Of a DNA stretch of 64,000 nucleotides, positions 19,122 to 28,726 are shown piece by piece. Where the stretch lies: contig JASBRL010000015.1 in the NCBI GenBank assembly GCA_030149475.1, forward strand, positions 1 to 64,000, read 5' to 3'. The first letter of the stretch is position 1, and every line of letters starts with the position of its first letter. The translations under genes and the position numbers were made by a program. This DNA is from Marinobacter sp. Its GTDB lineage: Bacteria > Pseudomonadota > Gammaproteobacteria > Pseudomonadales > Oleiphilaceae. The notes beneath the pieces were generated by a model that saw only the letters and a program-made list of their open reading frames with translations, was not told where the DNA came from and did not search any database.

Positions 19122-20588
19122 TCAGGGTTTCATGACCAGATAGGTCGCCCGACCCTGACGAACAATTCGCATCGATACAGCCTTACCGTCAGGAAGATCC
19201 TTGACGATTGAACGGAAATCATCGACCGAGTTTACCGGCTGGCGATTCAGTTCGGTGATCACATCGTTTGGCCGGACGCCGGCATCCAATGCCGGGCCTC
19301 TGCCCAGATTCGCCACCAGCACACCATGATCAACACCCAGCGAGTCCTTGGCGTCGGCCGGCAACGGCTGAACGGTCAAGCCCAGGGGGCCGGATGATGG
19401 AGCCTGCGGACTCTGGGGACTGGCCTTGGCACTGGCCTCCGAGGGCAGCTGTCCGATTTTTACGTCGACATCAATTTTCTTCCCACCGCGCATAACTTTC
19501 AGATGCGCAGTCTCACCAACCGGGGTGCTACCAACCATGGGGGGCAGGTCCGACGACAGTTTAATGGGCTTGTCATTGTAGGCCAGCACGATATCGCCGG
19601 ACTTCAGTCCCGCTGCCTGTGCCGGAGAGTCGGCCATCACTTCGGCGACCAGCGCACCACGGGGACGGCTCAGGCCAAAGGAGTCAGCCAGGTCTTTGTT
19701 CACTTCCTGAATCAGCACACCCAGCCAGCCGCGGGAAACACTGCCCTTGTCGCGGATCTGGTGAAATACGTTGATTGCCTGATCAATCGGAATGGCAAAG
19801 GAGACGCCCATGAAACCGCCCGAGCGGGTATAGATCTGGGAGTTGATGCCCACAACCTCACCGTCCAGGTTGAACAGCGGACCACCGGAATTACCGGGGT
19901 TGATCGCCACATCGGTCTGAATAAACGGGACGTAGTTCTCACTGGGCAGCGCCCGACCCACAGCACTGACAATGCCAGCCGTCACCGTGTAGTCGAAACC
20001 GAACGGCGAACCAATCGCAAAGACCCATTGGCCCGGCTGAAGATCAGCGGATTTGCCGATATGAACGACCGGCAACTCATCCTTGTCCTCGATTTTCAAT
20101 ACCGCCAGGTCCGAGCGTGGATCGGTACCAACCAGTTTGGCAGGCAGTTCACGGCGGTCGCTGAGGCGAACAACAATCTCGTCGGCACCTTCCACCACGT
20201 GGTTATTGGTCAGTACATACCCATCTTTCGAGACAATGAAGCCGGAACCCATGGACCGGACCGGGTGCGAAGGTGCGGGCGCTCCATCCCCATTAAAGGG
20301 AGACTGCGGGCCGCCAAAAAAGCGTTGGAAAAACTCCGGAAGCTGCTCAAGCTGTCGCTTGTCCAGGGGCATGCCCGTGTTGCGCTTCGGACTTTCCTGC
20401 GTGGTACTGATATTGACGACCGCCCCTGAATTTTCTTTAACCAGGTCGGTAAAATCAGGCAGACCAGCGTGGGCGGGACGAGCGATGACAGCCGCCAGCA
20501 GCGCCAGCATCAAGAACACGCTGATGACCAGAGAGCGGCCGCTGACGCCGGCCGGGGAAGACACTCTATCAGGCAAATATTCAGGCAT
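19122..20588 (-). CDS. mucD: Periplasmic serine protease/chaperone DegP (MucD)
   Basis: MucD degrades or refolds damaged envelope proteins and, in Pseudomonas, restrains the alternative sigma factor AlgU. The 488-residue protein has a signal peptide ending near Ala41. The trypsin-like domain carries the triad His130 (TNNHV), Asp160 (DPRSDLAVLKI) and Ser234 (NPGNSGGPL). Two PDZ domains follow (about 285-370 and 395-488). GGAG sits six bases before the ATG. It is the last gene of the rpoE-rseA-rseB-rseC-degP cluster. Confidence 0.93.
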   Translation of the reverse strand: MPEYLPDRVSSPAGVSGRSLVISVFLMLALLAAVIARPAHAGLPDFTDLVKENSGAVVNISTTQESPKRNTGMPLDKRQLEQLPEFFQRFFGGPQSPFNGDGAPAPSHPVRSMGSGFIVSKDGYVLTNNHVVEGADEIVVRLSDRRELPAKLVGTDPRSDLAVLKIEDKDELPVVHIGKSADLQPGQWVFAIGSPFGFDYTVTAGIVSAVGRALPSENYVPFIQTDVAINPGNSGGPLFNLDGEVVGINSQIYTRSGGFMGVSFAIPIDQAINVFHQIRDKGSVSRGWLGVLIQEVNKDLADSFGLSRPRGALVAEVMADSPAQAAGLKSGDIVLAYNDKPIKLSSDLPPMVGSTPVGETAHLKVMRGGKKIDVDVKIGQLPSEASAKASPQSPQAPSSGPLGLTVQPLPADAKDSLGVDHGVLVANLGRGPALDAGVRPNDVITELNRQPVNSVDDFRSIVKDLPDGKAVSMRIVRQGRATYLVMKP

Positions 20589-20669
20589 TTTGGACTCCAG
20601 TTAGCAGGGAATTGCTGAACCCCATTCTGTCGCTAATCAGTACGTTTTCAACTTAAAAAACGTTAGGGT

Positions 20670-21104
20670 TCAGGTAACAATGCGGACTTTCGCCAACCGC
20701 GGCTGGTACTGGTGCGCGTGATGCTTCTGCACCCACCGGCTCAGCCAGAAACCAAACCCCATGCCGGCAACGGCACCGGTGATGGCAACGCCATCGGAGG
20801 CAGCAATCCAGCTCTGAGCGACAACAGCAGCCACTACGGTGAACAGTAGCGGCACCCCATAAACAAGTACCGAAGCCCGAAGCAGCAAAGCCTCATCAAT
20901 CTCCACGATCACCGTATCACCCACCCGGGCACCCAGCGTATTAGCCACCCTCACCTGATTGGCCCGGCCCGACGTGGCTCCGGACAGCACTTTCTGACCG
21001 CAGCCATGGCGGGCGCTGCAGCTCTGGCAGACACTTTGCCGGATAGTCTGAACCCAGATATCGCCGCCCACAACCGCAATGACCTCGCCACTCTCCTGGA
21101 TCAT
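20670..21104 (-). CDS. rseC: RseC/MucC family membrane protein
   Basis: The RseC/MucC family are small inner-membrane proteins linked to sigma-E control and to reduction of the SoxR iron-sulphur cluster. The 144-residue protein has an N-terminal cysteine motif (Cys26, Cys29, Cys35 in CQSCSARHGCG) and two transmembrane segments (about 75-97 and 103-123). It sits in its expected place between rseB and degP, two bases after the rseB stop. The exact role is known only by family. Confidence 0.9.
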   Translation of the reverse strand: MIQESGEVIAVVGGDIWVQTIRQSVCQSCSARHGCGQKVLSGATSGRANQVRVANTLGARVGDTVIVEIDEALLLRASVLVYGVPLLFTVVAAVVAQSWIAASDGVAITGAVAGMGFGFWLSRWVQKHHAHQYQPRLAKVRIVT

Positions 21105-21106
21105 GG

Positions 21107-22126
21107 TTAATCCCTCGGCCTGCGCTCGTGATCAATGACCACAGATTCAGCCACTTTCATGGCGGTTTCCGGCGGTATTTCACCCACCACGGAAACCAGA
21201 AAGTCCCGGTCTGCCACGGCAACCTGTCGCATATAAACCGTCGTCGCGCCGATTCGGGAGGCCCCGGTCGGCATTTTTACCGAGTCAAGAGATTCGACGA
21301 AAACAGAAAATCCTGCCAGACCATCGGAAAAGGCAACCGTTTGATGATTCCCGGCAAGGGGTCTGGCGGCCGGCTGAAAGCCGTTCGGAGTCCATCCCAG
21401 CCGCCAGCCATCAGCAGCAGGTAACGGTGAGTCCGGCAAGGGTACAAATGAGGACTGGGCGGCACCGACCGGTATTTCCGACTGAATCTCGAACTCCTTG
21501 TCCGACAGGTTAGGGGTCAGTTCCAGACTGGTGAACTGGAATTTTTCGAGAACTTTGCCGGTAACGGAGCGGACTTCACTTTTTACCAGCAAGCCGGTCT
21601 GTTTTTCCAGCCACAGCCGATAACTGTAGCGATTGGTGTCCCGGGCGTTGAGCGCAATCCTTACGGTCTGGTGGCCAGCGATGCGATCGTCAACAAGCAT
21701 GACCGGCACATACCAGTCGCTGACCGGCATTAACTGACGGTTAAAGGCCTCTGCAAAGGGCCCCGATGGAATAATCTGACTGAGCTGAACATGACCACGT
21801 TCGGGCAATATGCAAAATACCCGGGTACCTTTACGGATAATCTCCCCAGTGTCGCCATCCTGCCGGATCAGCCGCTCTTCAACCTCGCCGTGACGATAGC
21901 GATGGGCGACTTTCATGGAGCTGACCTGATCCCCCCGGGTGTACACGAATACCCCACGATAGGAGGTCATGTTCATTGCAGGTCCAAGCTGGCGTAGCCA
22001 TTCGTCCGCCGTTTCTGGTCGGTTGCCGGCGGCAAGCAATGGCAAGGGGGCTAACAGCGCCAACAGCAGTAGCAGGCGAGCGATGCGACAACCAGAGGCT
22101 TTCGGGGAGAGTGTTGCGACCGCCAT
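21107..22126 (-). CDS. rseB: Periplasmic sigma-E regulator RseB (MucB)
   Basis: RseB (MucB) binds the periplasmic face of the anti-sigma factor RseA/MucA and shields it from DegS/AlgW cleavage until envelope stress. The roughly 340-residue protein has a signal peptide (hydrophobic run RLLLLLALLAPLPLLAAG). The MucB/RseB N-terminal domain follows (YRGVFVYTRGDQVSSMKVAH) and then the C-terminal domain (WTPNGFQ, VAFSDGLAGFSVFVE). I use the ATG at 22126. A GTG at 22132, with an AGG eight bases upstream, is almost as good. Confidence 0.92.
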   Translation of the reverse strand: MAVATLSPKASGCRIARLLLLLALLAPLPLLAAGNRPETADEWLRQLGPAMNMTSYRGVFVYTRGDQVSSMKVAHRYRHGEVEERLIRQDGDTGEIIRKGTRVFCILPERGHVQLSQIIPSGPFAEAFNRQLMPVSDWYVPVMLVDDRIAGHQTVRIALNARDTNRYSYRLWLEKQTGLLVKSEVRSVTGKVLEKFQFTSLELTPNLSDKEFEIQSEIPVGAAQSSFVPLPDSPLPAADGWRLGWTPNGFQPAARPLAGNHQTVAFSDGLAGFSVFVESLDSVKMPTGASRIGATTVYMRQVAVADRDFLVSVVGEIPPETAMKVAESVVIDHERRPRD

Positions 22127-22141
22127 ACGCACCCGAACGAC

Positions 22142-22714
22142 CTAATGGCCGCGGCCGGAGACACTGGCCAGACGGGCATACCCCATCGCGCCCCGCCCGG
22201 CTCCGACACTGTTGTGCTGGGCATGCTCCAGCAGGTACCGACTGAGTGTGTCCCACTGTCGGTGATCAAGCCCCTGAAGAGCAACCTGAGGCACGTCGTC
22301 CCCGGCTGGCGCCTCGGAAATGACTGGCTGAGGAGTGGCTACGCGGATGGCACTCTCCGGGTTGTCAGCATTCCAGCCAGCCCCCATGCCAAAACCGATC
22401 AGAACCGACAGCGCCACCAAAGCGGTGACGGACCAGCGCCAGTGCGACCGGGAAGTCGCCAAAGGCTCGGCAGTGCCGGTTGTGGAACCCGCCACCGATG
22501 CACCGTCCAGTTGAAGCCGGACTTCCCGGCTGATGTCAATCGCGGTCCCTGCGCCGCTGACATCGTCGTGCAGCAGATCCCGCAGGCGTTGCCATCGCTG
22601 CCACTGATTGCTGATATCATCGCGCTCAGGACTGGCCAGCAGTCGTCGGACGGCGAGTTCGTCCGCCTCATCATCCATCATTGCAGACAGTGTTTCTCTG
22701 AGACGATCATCCAT
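22142..22714 (-). CDS. rseA: Anti-sigma-E factor RseA (MucA)
   Basis: RseA (MucA) is a single-pass inner-membrane protein that holds sigma-E inactive until regulated proteolysis. The 190-residue protein has the N-terminal sigma-binding domain (ETLSAMMDDEADELAVRRLL, WQRWQRLRDLL), one transmembrane segment at about 93-112 (WSVTALVALSVLIGFGMGAG) and a periplasmic tail of about 75 residues. The ATG at 22714 has GAGG ten bases upstream; an upstream TTG is rejected because it sits on that site. Confidence 0.92.
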   Translation of the reverse strand: MDDRLRETLSAMMDDEADELAVRRLLASPERDDISNQWQRWQRLRDLLHDDVSGAGTAIDISREVRLQLDGASVAGSTTGTAEPLATSRSHWRWSVTALVALSVLIGFGMGAGWNADNPESAIRVATPQPVISEAPAGDDVPQVALQGLDHRQWDTLSRYLLEHAQHNSVGAGRGAMGYARLASVSGRGH

Positions 22715-22774
22715 TGGTTGCAATCCTCACTCATTCTGCCGTCTGTTTGCGAGCCGCGCGCCCCTCGGAGCCAT

Positions 22775-23386
22775 TCAGTCTGCATCAAGTATCGGTCCCA
22801 ACTGGCGCTCCACGGCGTCCCTGGCACGAAAAATCCGGGACCGGACCGTACCTATCGGACAATCCAGAATTCGCGCGATCTCGTCATAGCTCAACCCATC
22901 GTATTCCCGCAACAGAAAGGCGCTGCGCAACTCCTCCGGCAAGGCTGCGATAGCCCTTTTCAAGGCCGATTGAACCTGATCACGTTGCAGCAGTCGTTCC
23001 GGCGTATCGTTACTCCTGAGACGGCTGCCATTGTCAAAATTTTCCGCCTCCTGGGCATCAGCACTGGCCTGAGGCCGCCGGCCCATAAATTCCAGGTGAT
23101 TCTTGGCGGTGTTGACAGCAATCCGGTATATCCATGTATAGAAAGCGCTGTCCCCGCGGAATCGGTCAATCGCCCGGAATGCCTTGATGAATGCCTCCTG
23201 GGTGAGGTCACGCACATCCTGGTGATCATGAAGGTAGCGCCCGATAATGGACGCAACCCTGGCCTGGTACTTGATGACCAGCAAATCAAATGCCCCGCGA
23301 TCACCATGCTGCACCTTGCGAACCAGTTGCAGATCGGTCTGGCTGTCATGGGTAGCATCAGGACGATTATCAGAGTCCACATTCAT
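22775..23386 (-). CDS. rpoE: RNA polymerase sigma factor RpoE (AlgU)
   Basis: This ECF sigma factor directs envelope-stress transcription. The 203-residue protein has region 2 (DLLVIKYQARVASIIGRYL, DVRDLTQEAFIKAFRAIDRF, FYTWIYRIAVNTAKN) and region 4 (ALPEELRSAFLLREYDGLSY, CPIGTVRSRIFRARDA). The start at 23386 (MNVDSDNRPD) gives the usual family length; an upstream extension of 36 residues looks non-native. It is divergent from nadB, the conserved pseudomonad arrangement, and heads its own operon. Confidence 0.95.
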   Translation of the reverse strand: MNVDSDNRPDATHDSQTDLQLVRKVQHGDRGAFDLLVIKYQARVASIIGRYLHDHQDVRDLTQEAFIKAFRAIDRFRGDSAFYTWIYRIAVNTAKNHLEFMGRRPQASADAQEAENFDNGSRLRSNDTPERLLQRDQVQSALKRAIAALPEELRSAFLLREYDGLSYDEIARILDCPIGTVRSRIFRARDAVERQLGPILDAD

Positions 23387-23523
23387 GGTCGATGCGCCGG
23401 GCCTTGCTCGCGTGAGGGCCTCGCGGCCGGAAGCTGGCAATGGATGGTCATTATGATGCCATCGCACTGTCTCTCCGGTCGACCGGCTGCCCACCCCGAA
23501 AGACGCACATCCCGTTCGCCTGA

Positions 23524-23550
23524 ATAGACAGCAGAGGCAAAGTTTAGTTC
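23524..23550 (-). promoter_or_regulatory. Candidate sigma-E (AlgU) promoter for rpoE
   Basis: Read on the minus strand, GAACTA is followed after 16 bases by TCTAT. Sigma-E/AlgU promoters have GAACTT, 16-17 bases, then TCTGA-like, and rpoE is normally autoregulated. The site is about 140 bases upstream of the rpoE start in the divergent nadB/rpoE gap. One mismatch in the -35 and two in the -10 keep this tentative. Confidence 0.35.
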
Positions 23551-23566
23551 AATACAGGTCCACATT

Positions 23567-25192
23567 ATGGCCCGCGACTACGACTTGATGCCACTATCTT
23601 ACGAATACGATGTCCTCATCATCGGTAGCGGTGCTGCCGGCCTGACCGTCGCCCTGAACCTGCCCGATCACCTGAACGTTGCCGTTCTCAGTAAAGGTCA
23701 GATTACCAGTGGAGCCACCCTCTGGGCTCAGGGCGGTATCGCGGCCGTTCAGGATCAGCAGGATTCGATCGACGACCACATCCGGGACACACTGAACTCG
23801 GGCGCCGGCCTGTGCCATGAAGATGCCGTTCGTTTTACCGTTGAGCACGGCCGCGAAAGTATCGAGTGGCTGGTGGAAAACGGAGTCAATTTTACCCGCG
23901 ACGACCAGGCCAGGCTTCACCTGACCCGCGAGGGTGGTCACAGCCATCGCCGAATCATCCACGCCGCCGATGCCACCGGCCATGCAGTGTCCAGCGCCCT
24001 CAGTGCCCGTGCCGCCAGCCGCGCCAATATCGCACTGCTGGAAAACCGCGTCGCCGTTGATCTTATCACCCACCGCAAGTTGTCGCTGCCAGGCAATCGC
24101 TGTGTCGGCGCGTACGTGCTCAATCTCGGTGATAATCATGTGGAACTTTTCCGGGCGCGATTTGTGGTGCTGGCAACCGGCGGTGCCAGCAAGGTCTATC
24201 GGTACACCAGTAACCCGGACGGCGCCTCCGGCGATGGCATCGCCATGGCGTGGAGGGCAGGATGCCGCGCAGTCAACATGGAGTTCAATCAATTCCACCC
24301 CACCTGCCTTTACCACCCTCACGCCAAATCATTTCTGCTCACTGAGGCCATCCGGGGAGAAGGCGGACACCTGCTGCTGCCCGACGGCTCACGGTTTATG
24401 GACCGATTCGACAGCCGCGGCGAGCTGGCGCCGCGAGACGTGGTTGCCCGTGCCATTGACCATGAAATGAAACGTCTCGGCGCGGACTGCCTGTACCTCG
24501 ACATCAGTCACAAGCCGGCGGACTTCATTCGCCAGCATTTCCCGACGATTTATGAAAAGTGTCTGTCGTTCGGTATCGACATCACCCGCGAGCCGATACC
24601 GGTCGTTCCCGCGGCCCACTACACCTGCGGCGGCATTCAGACGGACCAGTGTGCACGTACCGATGTAAATCAGCTGTACGTGGTCGGGGAAGCGGCCTTC
24701 ACAGGGCTCCACGGCGCCAATCGCATGGCCAGCAACTCGCTTCTCGAATGCCTGGTCTACGGGCGCGCAGCCGCCGCCGACATCACCCGCCAGGACGCAG
24801 ATATCCCGTCGCCGCCGCCGGTGGCCGACTGGGACGAATCCAAAGTCCGCGATTCCGATGAAGACGTAGTCATTTCCCACAACTGGGACGAGCTCAGACA
24901 CTTCATGTGGGATTACGTGGGCATTGTTCGCACGTCCAAACGACTGCAACGGGCCAAACACCGTGTTGACCTGCTGTCCCGGGAGATCGGAGAGTTTTAC
25001 AGCAATTACCGGGTATCCAGTGATTTGCTGGAACTGCGGAACCTGGTCACCGTCGCCGACCTGATCATCTGTTCCGCCCTTCAGCGCAGGGAGAGCCGCG
25101 GACTGCATTACACCCTGGACTACCCGGGCCTGAACCACGAAGCCCGCGATACCGTGCTGATGCCGACCAGCTTCCATACCTCGGCACCCTGA
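23567..25192 (+). CDS. nadB: L-aspartate oxidase
   Basis: NadB oxidises L-aspartate to iminoaspartate, the first step of NAD synthesis. The 541-residue flavoprotein has the FAD Rossmann motif [16 protein letters not shown], the substrate region LWAQGGIAA, the capping-domain segment [18 protein letters not shown], and [10 protein letters not shown] and [15 protein letters not shown] near the C-terminal half. The ATG has a weak AGG upstream; a second ATG seven codons on is possible. It is divergent from rpoE. Confidence 0.95.
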   Translation: MARDYDLMPLSYEYDVLIIGSGAAGLTVALNLPDHLNVAVLSKGQITSGATLWAQGGIAAVQDQQDSIDDHIRDTLNSGAGLCHEDAVRFTVEHGRESIEWLVENGVNFTRDDQARLHLTREGGHSHRRIIHAADATGHAVSSALSARAASRANIALLENRVAVDLITHRKLSLPGNRCVGAYVLNLGDNHVELFRARFVVLATGGASKVYRYTSNPDGASGDGIAMAWRAGCRAVNMEFNQFHPTCLYHPHAKSFLLTEAIRGEGGHLLLPDGSRFMDRFDSRGELAPRDVVARAIDHEMKRLGADCLYLDISHKPADFIRQHFPTIYEKCLSFGIDITREPIPVVPAAHYTCGGIQTDQCARTDVNQLYVVGEAAFTGLHGANRMASNSLLECLVYGRAAAADITRQDADIPSPPPVADWDESKVRDSDEDVVISHNWDELRHFMWDYVGIVRTSKRLQRAKHRVDLLSREIGEFYSNYRVSSDLLELRNLVTVADLIICSALQRRESRGLHYTLDYPGLNHEARDTVLMPTSFHTSAP

Positions 25193-25237
25193 TTGTTTCG
25201 ACGGCCAAGAACACTCCAAGCGACAAGCGAGACACCC

Positions 25238-25492
25238 ATGGACAACAACATCGAATTCAATCGCCTCTACTGGCACAGCCGTCGGGGTATGCTGGAGCTC
25301 GACGTTCTGCTAATTCCCTTTCTGGAAGAGGTCTACCGTACCCTGCCCCGGGACGATCAGGTTCGTTATGAAAAACTGTTGACCTGTGAGGACACGGACA
25401 TCTGGCAATGGTTCATGCAACGTGGAAAACCACACGACCCGGACCTGCAACGGATCGTCGACATGATCGTCCATCGTGCTCAACCGGATTGA
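25238..25492 (+). CDS. sdhE: FAD assembly factor SdhE
   Basis: SdhE promotes covalent flavin attachment to succinate dehydrogenase and fumarate reductase. The 84-residue protein has the signature [17 protein letters not shown] with the functional RGxxE motif, and the conserved [22 protein letters not shown] and RGKPHD segments. The start is the ATG at 25238. It overlaps the downstream ygfX-like gene by 17 bases, so the two are translationally linked. Confidence 0.93.
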   Translation: MDNNIEFNRLYWHSRRGMLELDVLLIPFLEEVYRTLPRDDQVRYEKLLTCEDTDIWQWFMQRGKPHDPDLQRIVDMIVHRAQPD

Positions 25493-25958
25493 CCTCCCCC
25501 TCGCCCGATCAGCCCTGGCAGGACTGATTGCCGCGTTCCCGTGGTTTACCCTGGCACTGGCCGCGCTTGCACTGGGTCAGTTGCAGCATCCTCTGCTGTG
25601 GCTGCTCTGTCCCCTGGCGGTCGCGGGAGGCCTCCGCCAGTATCGGGACAGCGGCTGGTTGCAGCCTGCAAGCTCCGTCAGCAAGCTGTCGGTTAACAGC
25701 GATCGCCTCTACGCTCACCTCAACGACGGCCGCCAGTTACCGGTCAGCGTCAGTGGTGACAGCCGCCTGTACGCCCGACTGGCGATCTTGAAACTGACGC
25801 CAACCGACACCAGTGTAAAGTCAGCACTCGTTATACTTGTCGACCCTGGGCTCGGCCTGACTGCGAATGTGGACCCGGTGGCGTTCCGGCGTCTGCGAGT
25901 CTGGCTCCGGCTGGCCTCGCTGGAAGCGGAAACCGGGCCGGATGCGCTGTCACGCTGA
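25476..25958 (+). CDS. YgfX (CptA)-like inner-membrane protein
   Basis: This 160-residue protein starts at a GTG inside the end of sdhE. It has two close N-terminal hydrophobic segments (about 12-34 and 38-52) and then a soluble domain ([28 protein letters not shown]). Position, topology and size match the YgfX family. In E. coli YgfX is described as the membrane toxin of an atypical SdhE-YgfX pair acting on FtsZ and MreB, though the toxin role is debated. I assign the family by context more than by sequence motifs. Confidence 0.7.
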   Translation: MLNRIDLPLARSALAGLIAAFPWFTLALAALALGQLQHPLLWLLCPLAVAGGLRQYRDSGWLQPASSVSKLSVNSDRLYAHLNDGRQLPVSVSGDSRLYARLAILKLTPTDTSVKSALVILVDPGLGLTANVDPVAFRRLRVWLRLASLEAETGPDALSR

Positions 25959-26000
25959 CCAGTCCTTCGCTATCTTTTGAACTTTACGCAGGAGCTATAC

Positions 26001-26975
26001 ATGCCGGACACCGCCGCTGATCAACCGATCGCCCAAGCCCCGCTGCCTCCTCAGGGTTATGCTCACCTGACCGGGCAGGTTGTGGTCAGGATCACCGGGC
26101 CCTCGACAGACCAGTTCCTGAACGGCCAGCTCAGCCAGAGTCTTGACGAGGTGACCGCTGCCTGTTCGCCTCGGGCCGCCGCCTGCACGCCCAAAGGTCG
26201 CAGCTATGCGCTCACCCGACTGGTTCGTGATGGCGATGATGTGTTGCTGGCGCTGCCTGAATCACTTGCAGACACGGTTATGACCCATCTGAACAAATTT
26301 CTGATGCTGTTCAGAGGAACCACCATGGCAGTCGACCCCTCCGCGCGCATCATCGGCCTGTTCGGCACGGGACTCGCTAACCTCTGGCTTGACGGGGCGA
26401 CGTCACGGCTGAGCAAACCGGCCATGACCGACACAGTCGGCCCTCACCATCTGGTCCGGACCGAAGATACGGCAGAAGGGCTGGTACGGTTTGAACTCTG
26501 GGTCACTGAGCCATTAACGGGGCACGAAACGGCCAGACTCGGAACCGCCACTGAACACCGGGAGATCGACTGGCAGGCCTCCGAGATTGCCGCCGGAATT
26601 GCGACGCTGAACCCGGCCACCTCGGAACAATACGTCCCGCAAATGCTCAACTGGCAGCGTGTAACGGGCGTGCACTTCAAGAAAGGTTGCTACACCGGAC
26701 AGGAGGTCATCGCCCGGATGCACTTCCTTGGCCAGCTCAAAAAGAGCCTGTTCCGACTATCGAGCGCCGGCCAGGCAGCCGTGGGCGACCCTGTGTTCAG
26801 CGGCGACCGCGCCCTCGGCAACGTAGTCAATGCGGTCCGCTATGACGACGGGCATACCGAAATACTCGCCGTTCTGCGTCATGACGGGGTCAGCAACAGT
26901 CTCACGCTGGCCGATGGCAGTTCTGCCACCCTGTGCCCCTTACCCTATGCTGTCCCGGAGCGCGACGTCCTGTAA
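26001..26975 (+). CDS. ygfZ: tRNA-modifying/Fe-S protein YgfZ
   Basis: YgfZ is a folate-dependent protein that helps assemble or repair certain Fe-S enzymes, including MiaB. The 324-residue protein carries the family signature KKGCYTGQEVIARMHFLG near residue 230 and GcvT-like folds before it (VVVRITGPSTDQFLNGQLSQ). The ATG at 26001 has CAGGAG eight bases upstream, so the TTG earlier in frame is not used. It follows sdhE-ygfX on the same strand. Confidence 0.92.
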   Translation: MPDTAADQPIAQAPLPPQGYAHLTGQVVVRITGPSTDQFLNGQLSQSLDEVTAACSPRAAACTPKGRSYALTRLVRDGDDVLLALPESLADTVMTHLNKFLMLFRGTTMAVDPSARIIGLFGTGLANLWLDGATSRLSKPAMTDTVGPHHLVRTEDTAEGLVRFELWVTEPLTGHETARLGTATEHREIDWQASEIAAGIATLNPATSEQYVPQMLNWQRVTGVHFKKGCYTGQEVIARMHFLGQLKKSLFRLSSAGQAAVGDPVFSGDRALGNVVNAVRYDDGHTEILAVLRHDGVSNSLTLADGSSATLCPLPYAVPERDVL

Positions 26976-27140
26976 GGCCCGGGCTGACCCAGCAGGATAC
27001 ATAAGTTGACAGGCATCCGGGGCAGATTTTGCTATAAAGATCAGTGTACCCTATGGGGAAACCTCTGATTAGCCGGAATGACCGACAGAGTTAATCGGAG
27101 TCTCCCTGACACTCTTTCTGCAGACGGACGCTCACTGCCC

Positions 27141-27974
27141 ATGCCAACTATTGTTGATACCATCAAAGAAGACCTGCTCAGTGCTATCGAGAATGACAAA
27201 CTGGTGTTGCCGACGTTGCCGGAAGTGGCGTTACAGGTACGCGAGATTGCCGAGTCCGAAGACTCATCGATCATCGATCTGGTCAAGGTCATCAGCAACG
27301 ATACCGCCCTTTCCGCCCGCCTGATCCGGGTCTGCAACAGCCCGCTGTTCCGCGGCTCACGGCAGATTGAAAACCTTAACATGGCGGTCAGCCGATTGGG
27401 GATGGCGTACACCGGCAGCCTAGCCATGGGCCTGGCCATGGAACAGATGTTCCAGGCGACCTCCGAAATGATTGACAAACGGTTGCGAGCGACCTGGCAG
27501 ACCAGTACAGAGGTCGCCGGCATCTGTCACGTGCTGGCCCAGCACTACACCCGACTGAAACCCGATCAGGCCACCCTGGCCGGGCTCGTCCACCTGATTG
27601 GCGTGCTGCCCATTCTGCGGTACGTGGAGGATCGTGATCTTCAGATCAGCAGCATCCGGCTGGACGGCGTGATTGATGAACTCCATCCGCAGATCGGCCA
27701 CCAGATTCTCAAAAAATGGGATTTCCCACCAGAATTACAGGAAGTTCCGTTGCAGTATACGGCGTTCGGACGCTCCGCACCGACGGCCGATTATTCAGAC
27801 CTGGTGATGGTAGCCAACCTGCAACTGATTTCCGGAACAGACAACCCGTTGAACGACATGGACTGGAAAGCGATCCCGGCGTTTGACCGTCTCGGGCTGG
27901 ACCCGGAGATCGACATGAACGAAGAAGAAGACCTGAATGCCCAGATGGAAGCGGCCATGGCGCTTCTGCGATAG
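27141..27974 (+). CDS. HDOD domain protein
   Basis: This 277-residue protein is an HDOD domain, a metal-independent relative of HD phosphohydrolases found in signalling proteins that often work with cyclic-di-GMP or chemotaxis. Visible motifs are LVLPTLPEVALQVREIAE, the LIRVCNSPLFRG segment, AVSRLGMAYTGSLA and the WQTSTEVAGICHVLA helix; the HD pair itself is absent. The C-terminus is very acidic. I place the start at MPTIVDTIKEDLL, the usual N-terminus; an ATG at 27078 would add 21 residues. It is convergent with ung, eleven bases apart. Confidence 0.85.
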   Translation: MPTIVDTIKEDLLSAIENDKLVLPTLPEVALQVREIAESEDSSIIDLVKVISNDTALSARLIRVCNSPLFRGSRQIENLNMAVSRLGMAYTGSLAMGLAMEQMFQATSEMIDKRLRATWQTSTEVAGICHVLAQHYTRLKPDQATLAGLVHLIGVLPILRYVEDRDLQISSIRLDGVIDELHPQIGHQILKKWDFPPELQEVPLQYTAFGRSAPTADYSDLVMVANLQLISGTDNPLNDMDWKAIPAFDRLGLDPEIDMNEEEDLNAQMEAAMALLR

Positions 27975-27985
27975 CGGGATGACTC

Positions 27986-28726
27986 TCAGGCCTTGAGGTA
28001 ACGTTCCAGCAGGGCCTGCCTGGTCGGTAACTGCCAGTTCACCGGGTCAAAGCCCTGTGCCGTCAGCCACTGATTGGCGAGGGAGAAGTGCCGGCAGCCG
28101 AAAAACCCCCGGTAAGCACTCAACGGAGACGGATGAGGCCCTTCAAGCACATGATGGCGTTGACGATCAATCATCGCGCTTTTTTTGCGGGCATGGCCGC
28201 CCCACAAAAGAAACACCACACCCCGCCGTTCCCGGTTGACTGTTTCGATAACCCGGTCAGTAAAGGTCTCCCAGCCCTTGCCCTGGTGTGACCCCGCCTG
28301 CCCATGCGCAACCGTCAGCACGGTGTTAAGCAACAGTACGCCCTGCCCGGCCCAGGTCTGAAGACAGCCATGGTCAGGCAACGGCAGGCCCAGGTCCGTG
28401 TTGAGTTCCTTGAATATATTAACCAGCGACGGCGGGGGCGCAACCTGTGGCCGTACGCTGAAACACAACCCGTGGGCCTGCCCCGGGCCATGATAGGGAT
28501 CCTGACCCAGGATCACCACCTTTACCTCGCCCAGTGCGGTGCTGTTCAACGCATTAAAACAGTGCTGACGCGCCGGATAAATGACTTTGCCGGCTTCTTC
28601 CTCGGCCGCCAGGAAATCGGCGAGCGCCACCATGTAAGGCTGACGAAACTCCGCGGAGAGGTGCTCTGTCCAGCCCCGGCCTGGCCGCAGCTGGCTGGCG
28701 AGCAGTTCAACCGGGGTGTCCGTCAT
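27986..28726 (-). CDS. ung: Uracil-DNA glycosylase
   Basis: Ung removes uracil from DNA to start base-excision repair. The 246-residue family-1 enzyme has the water-activating motif GQDPYHG with Asp76, [27 protein letters not shown] and the DNA-intercalating loop [18 protein letters not shown]. The ATG overlaps the lysS stop by one base (TGATG), so ung is translated from the lysS message. Confidence 0.95.
   Translation of the reverse strand: MTDTPVELLASQLRPGRGWTEHLSAEFRQPYMVALADFLAAEEEAGKVIYPARQHCFNALNSTALGEVKVVILGQDPYHGPGQAHGLCFSVRPQVAPPPSLVNIFKELNTDLGLPLPDHGCLQTWAGQGVLLLNTVLTVAHGQAGSHQGKGWETFTDRVIETVNRERRGVVFLLWGGHARKKSAMIDRQRHHVLEGPHPSPLSAYRGFFGCRHFSLANQWLTAQGFDPVNWQLPTRQALLERYLKA

Noticed and set aside
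22145-23527. Plus-strand open frame of 460 codons opposite rseA-rpoE
   Set aside because: It spans two real genes and their gap on the other strand, with shadow-type composition.
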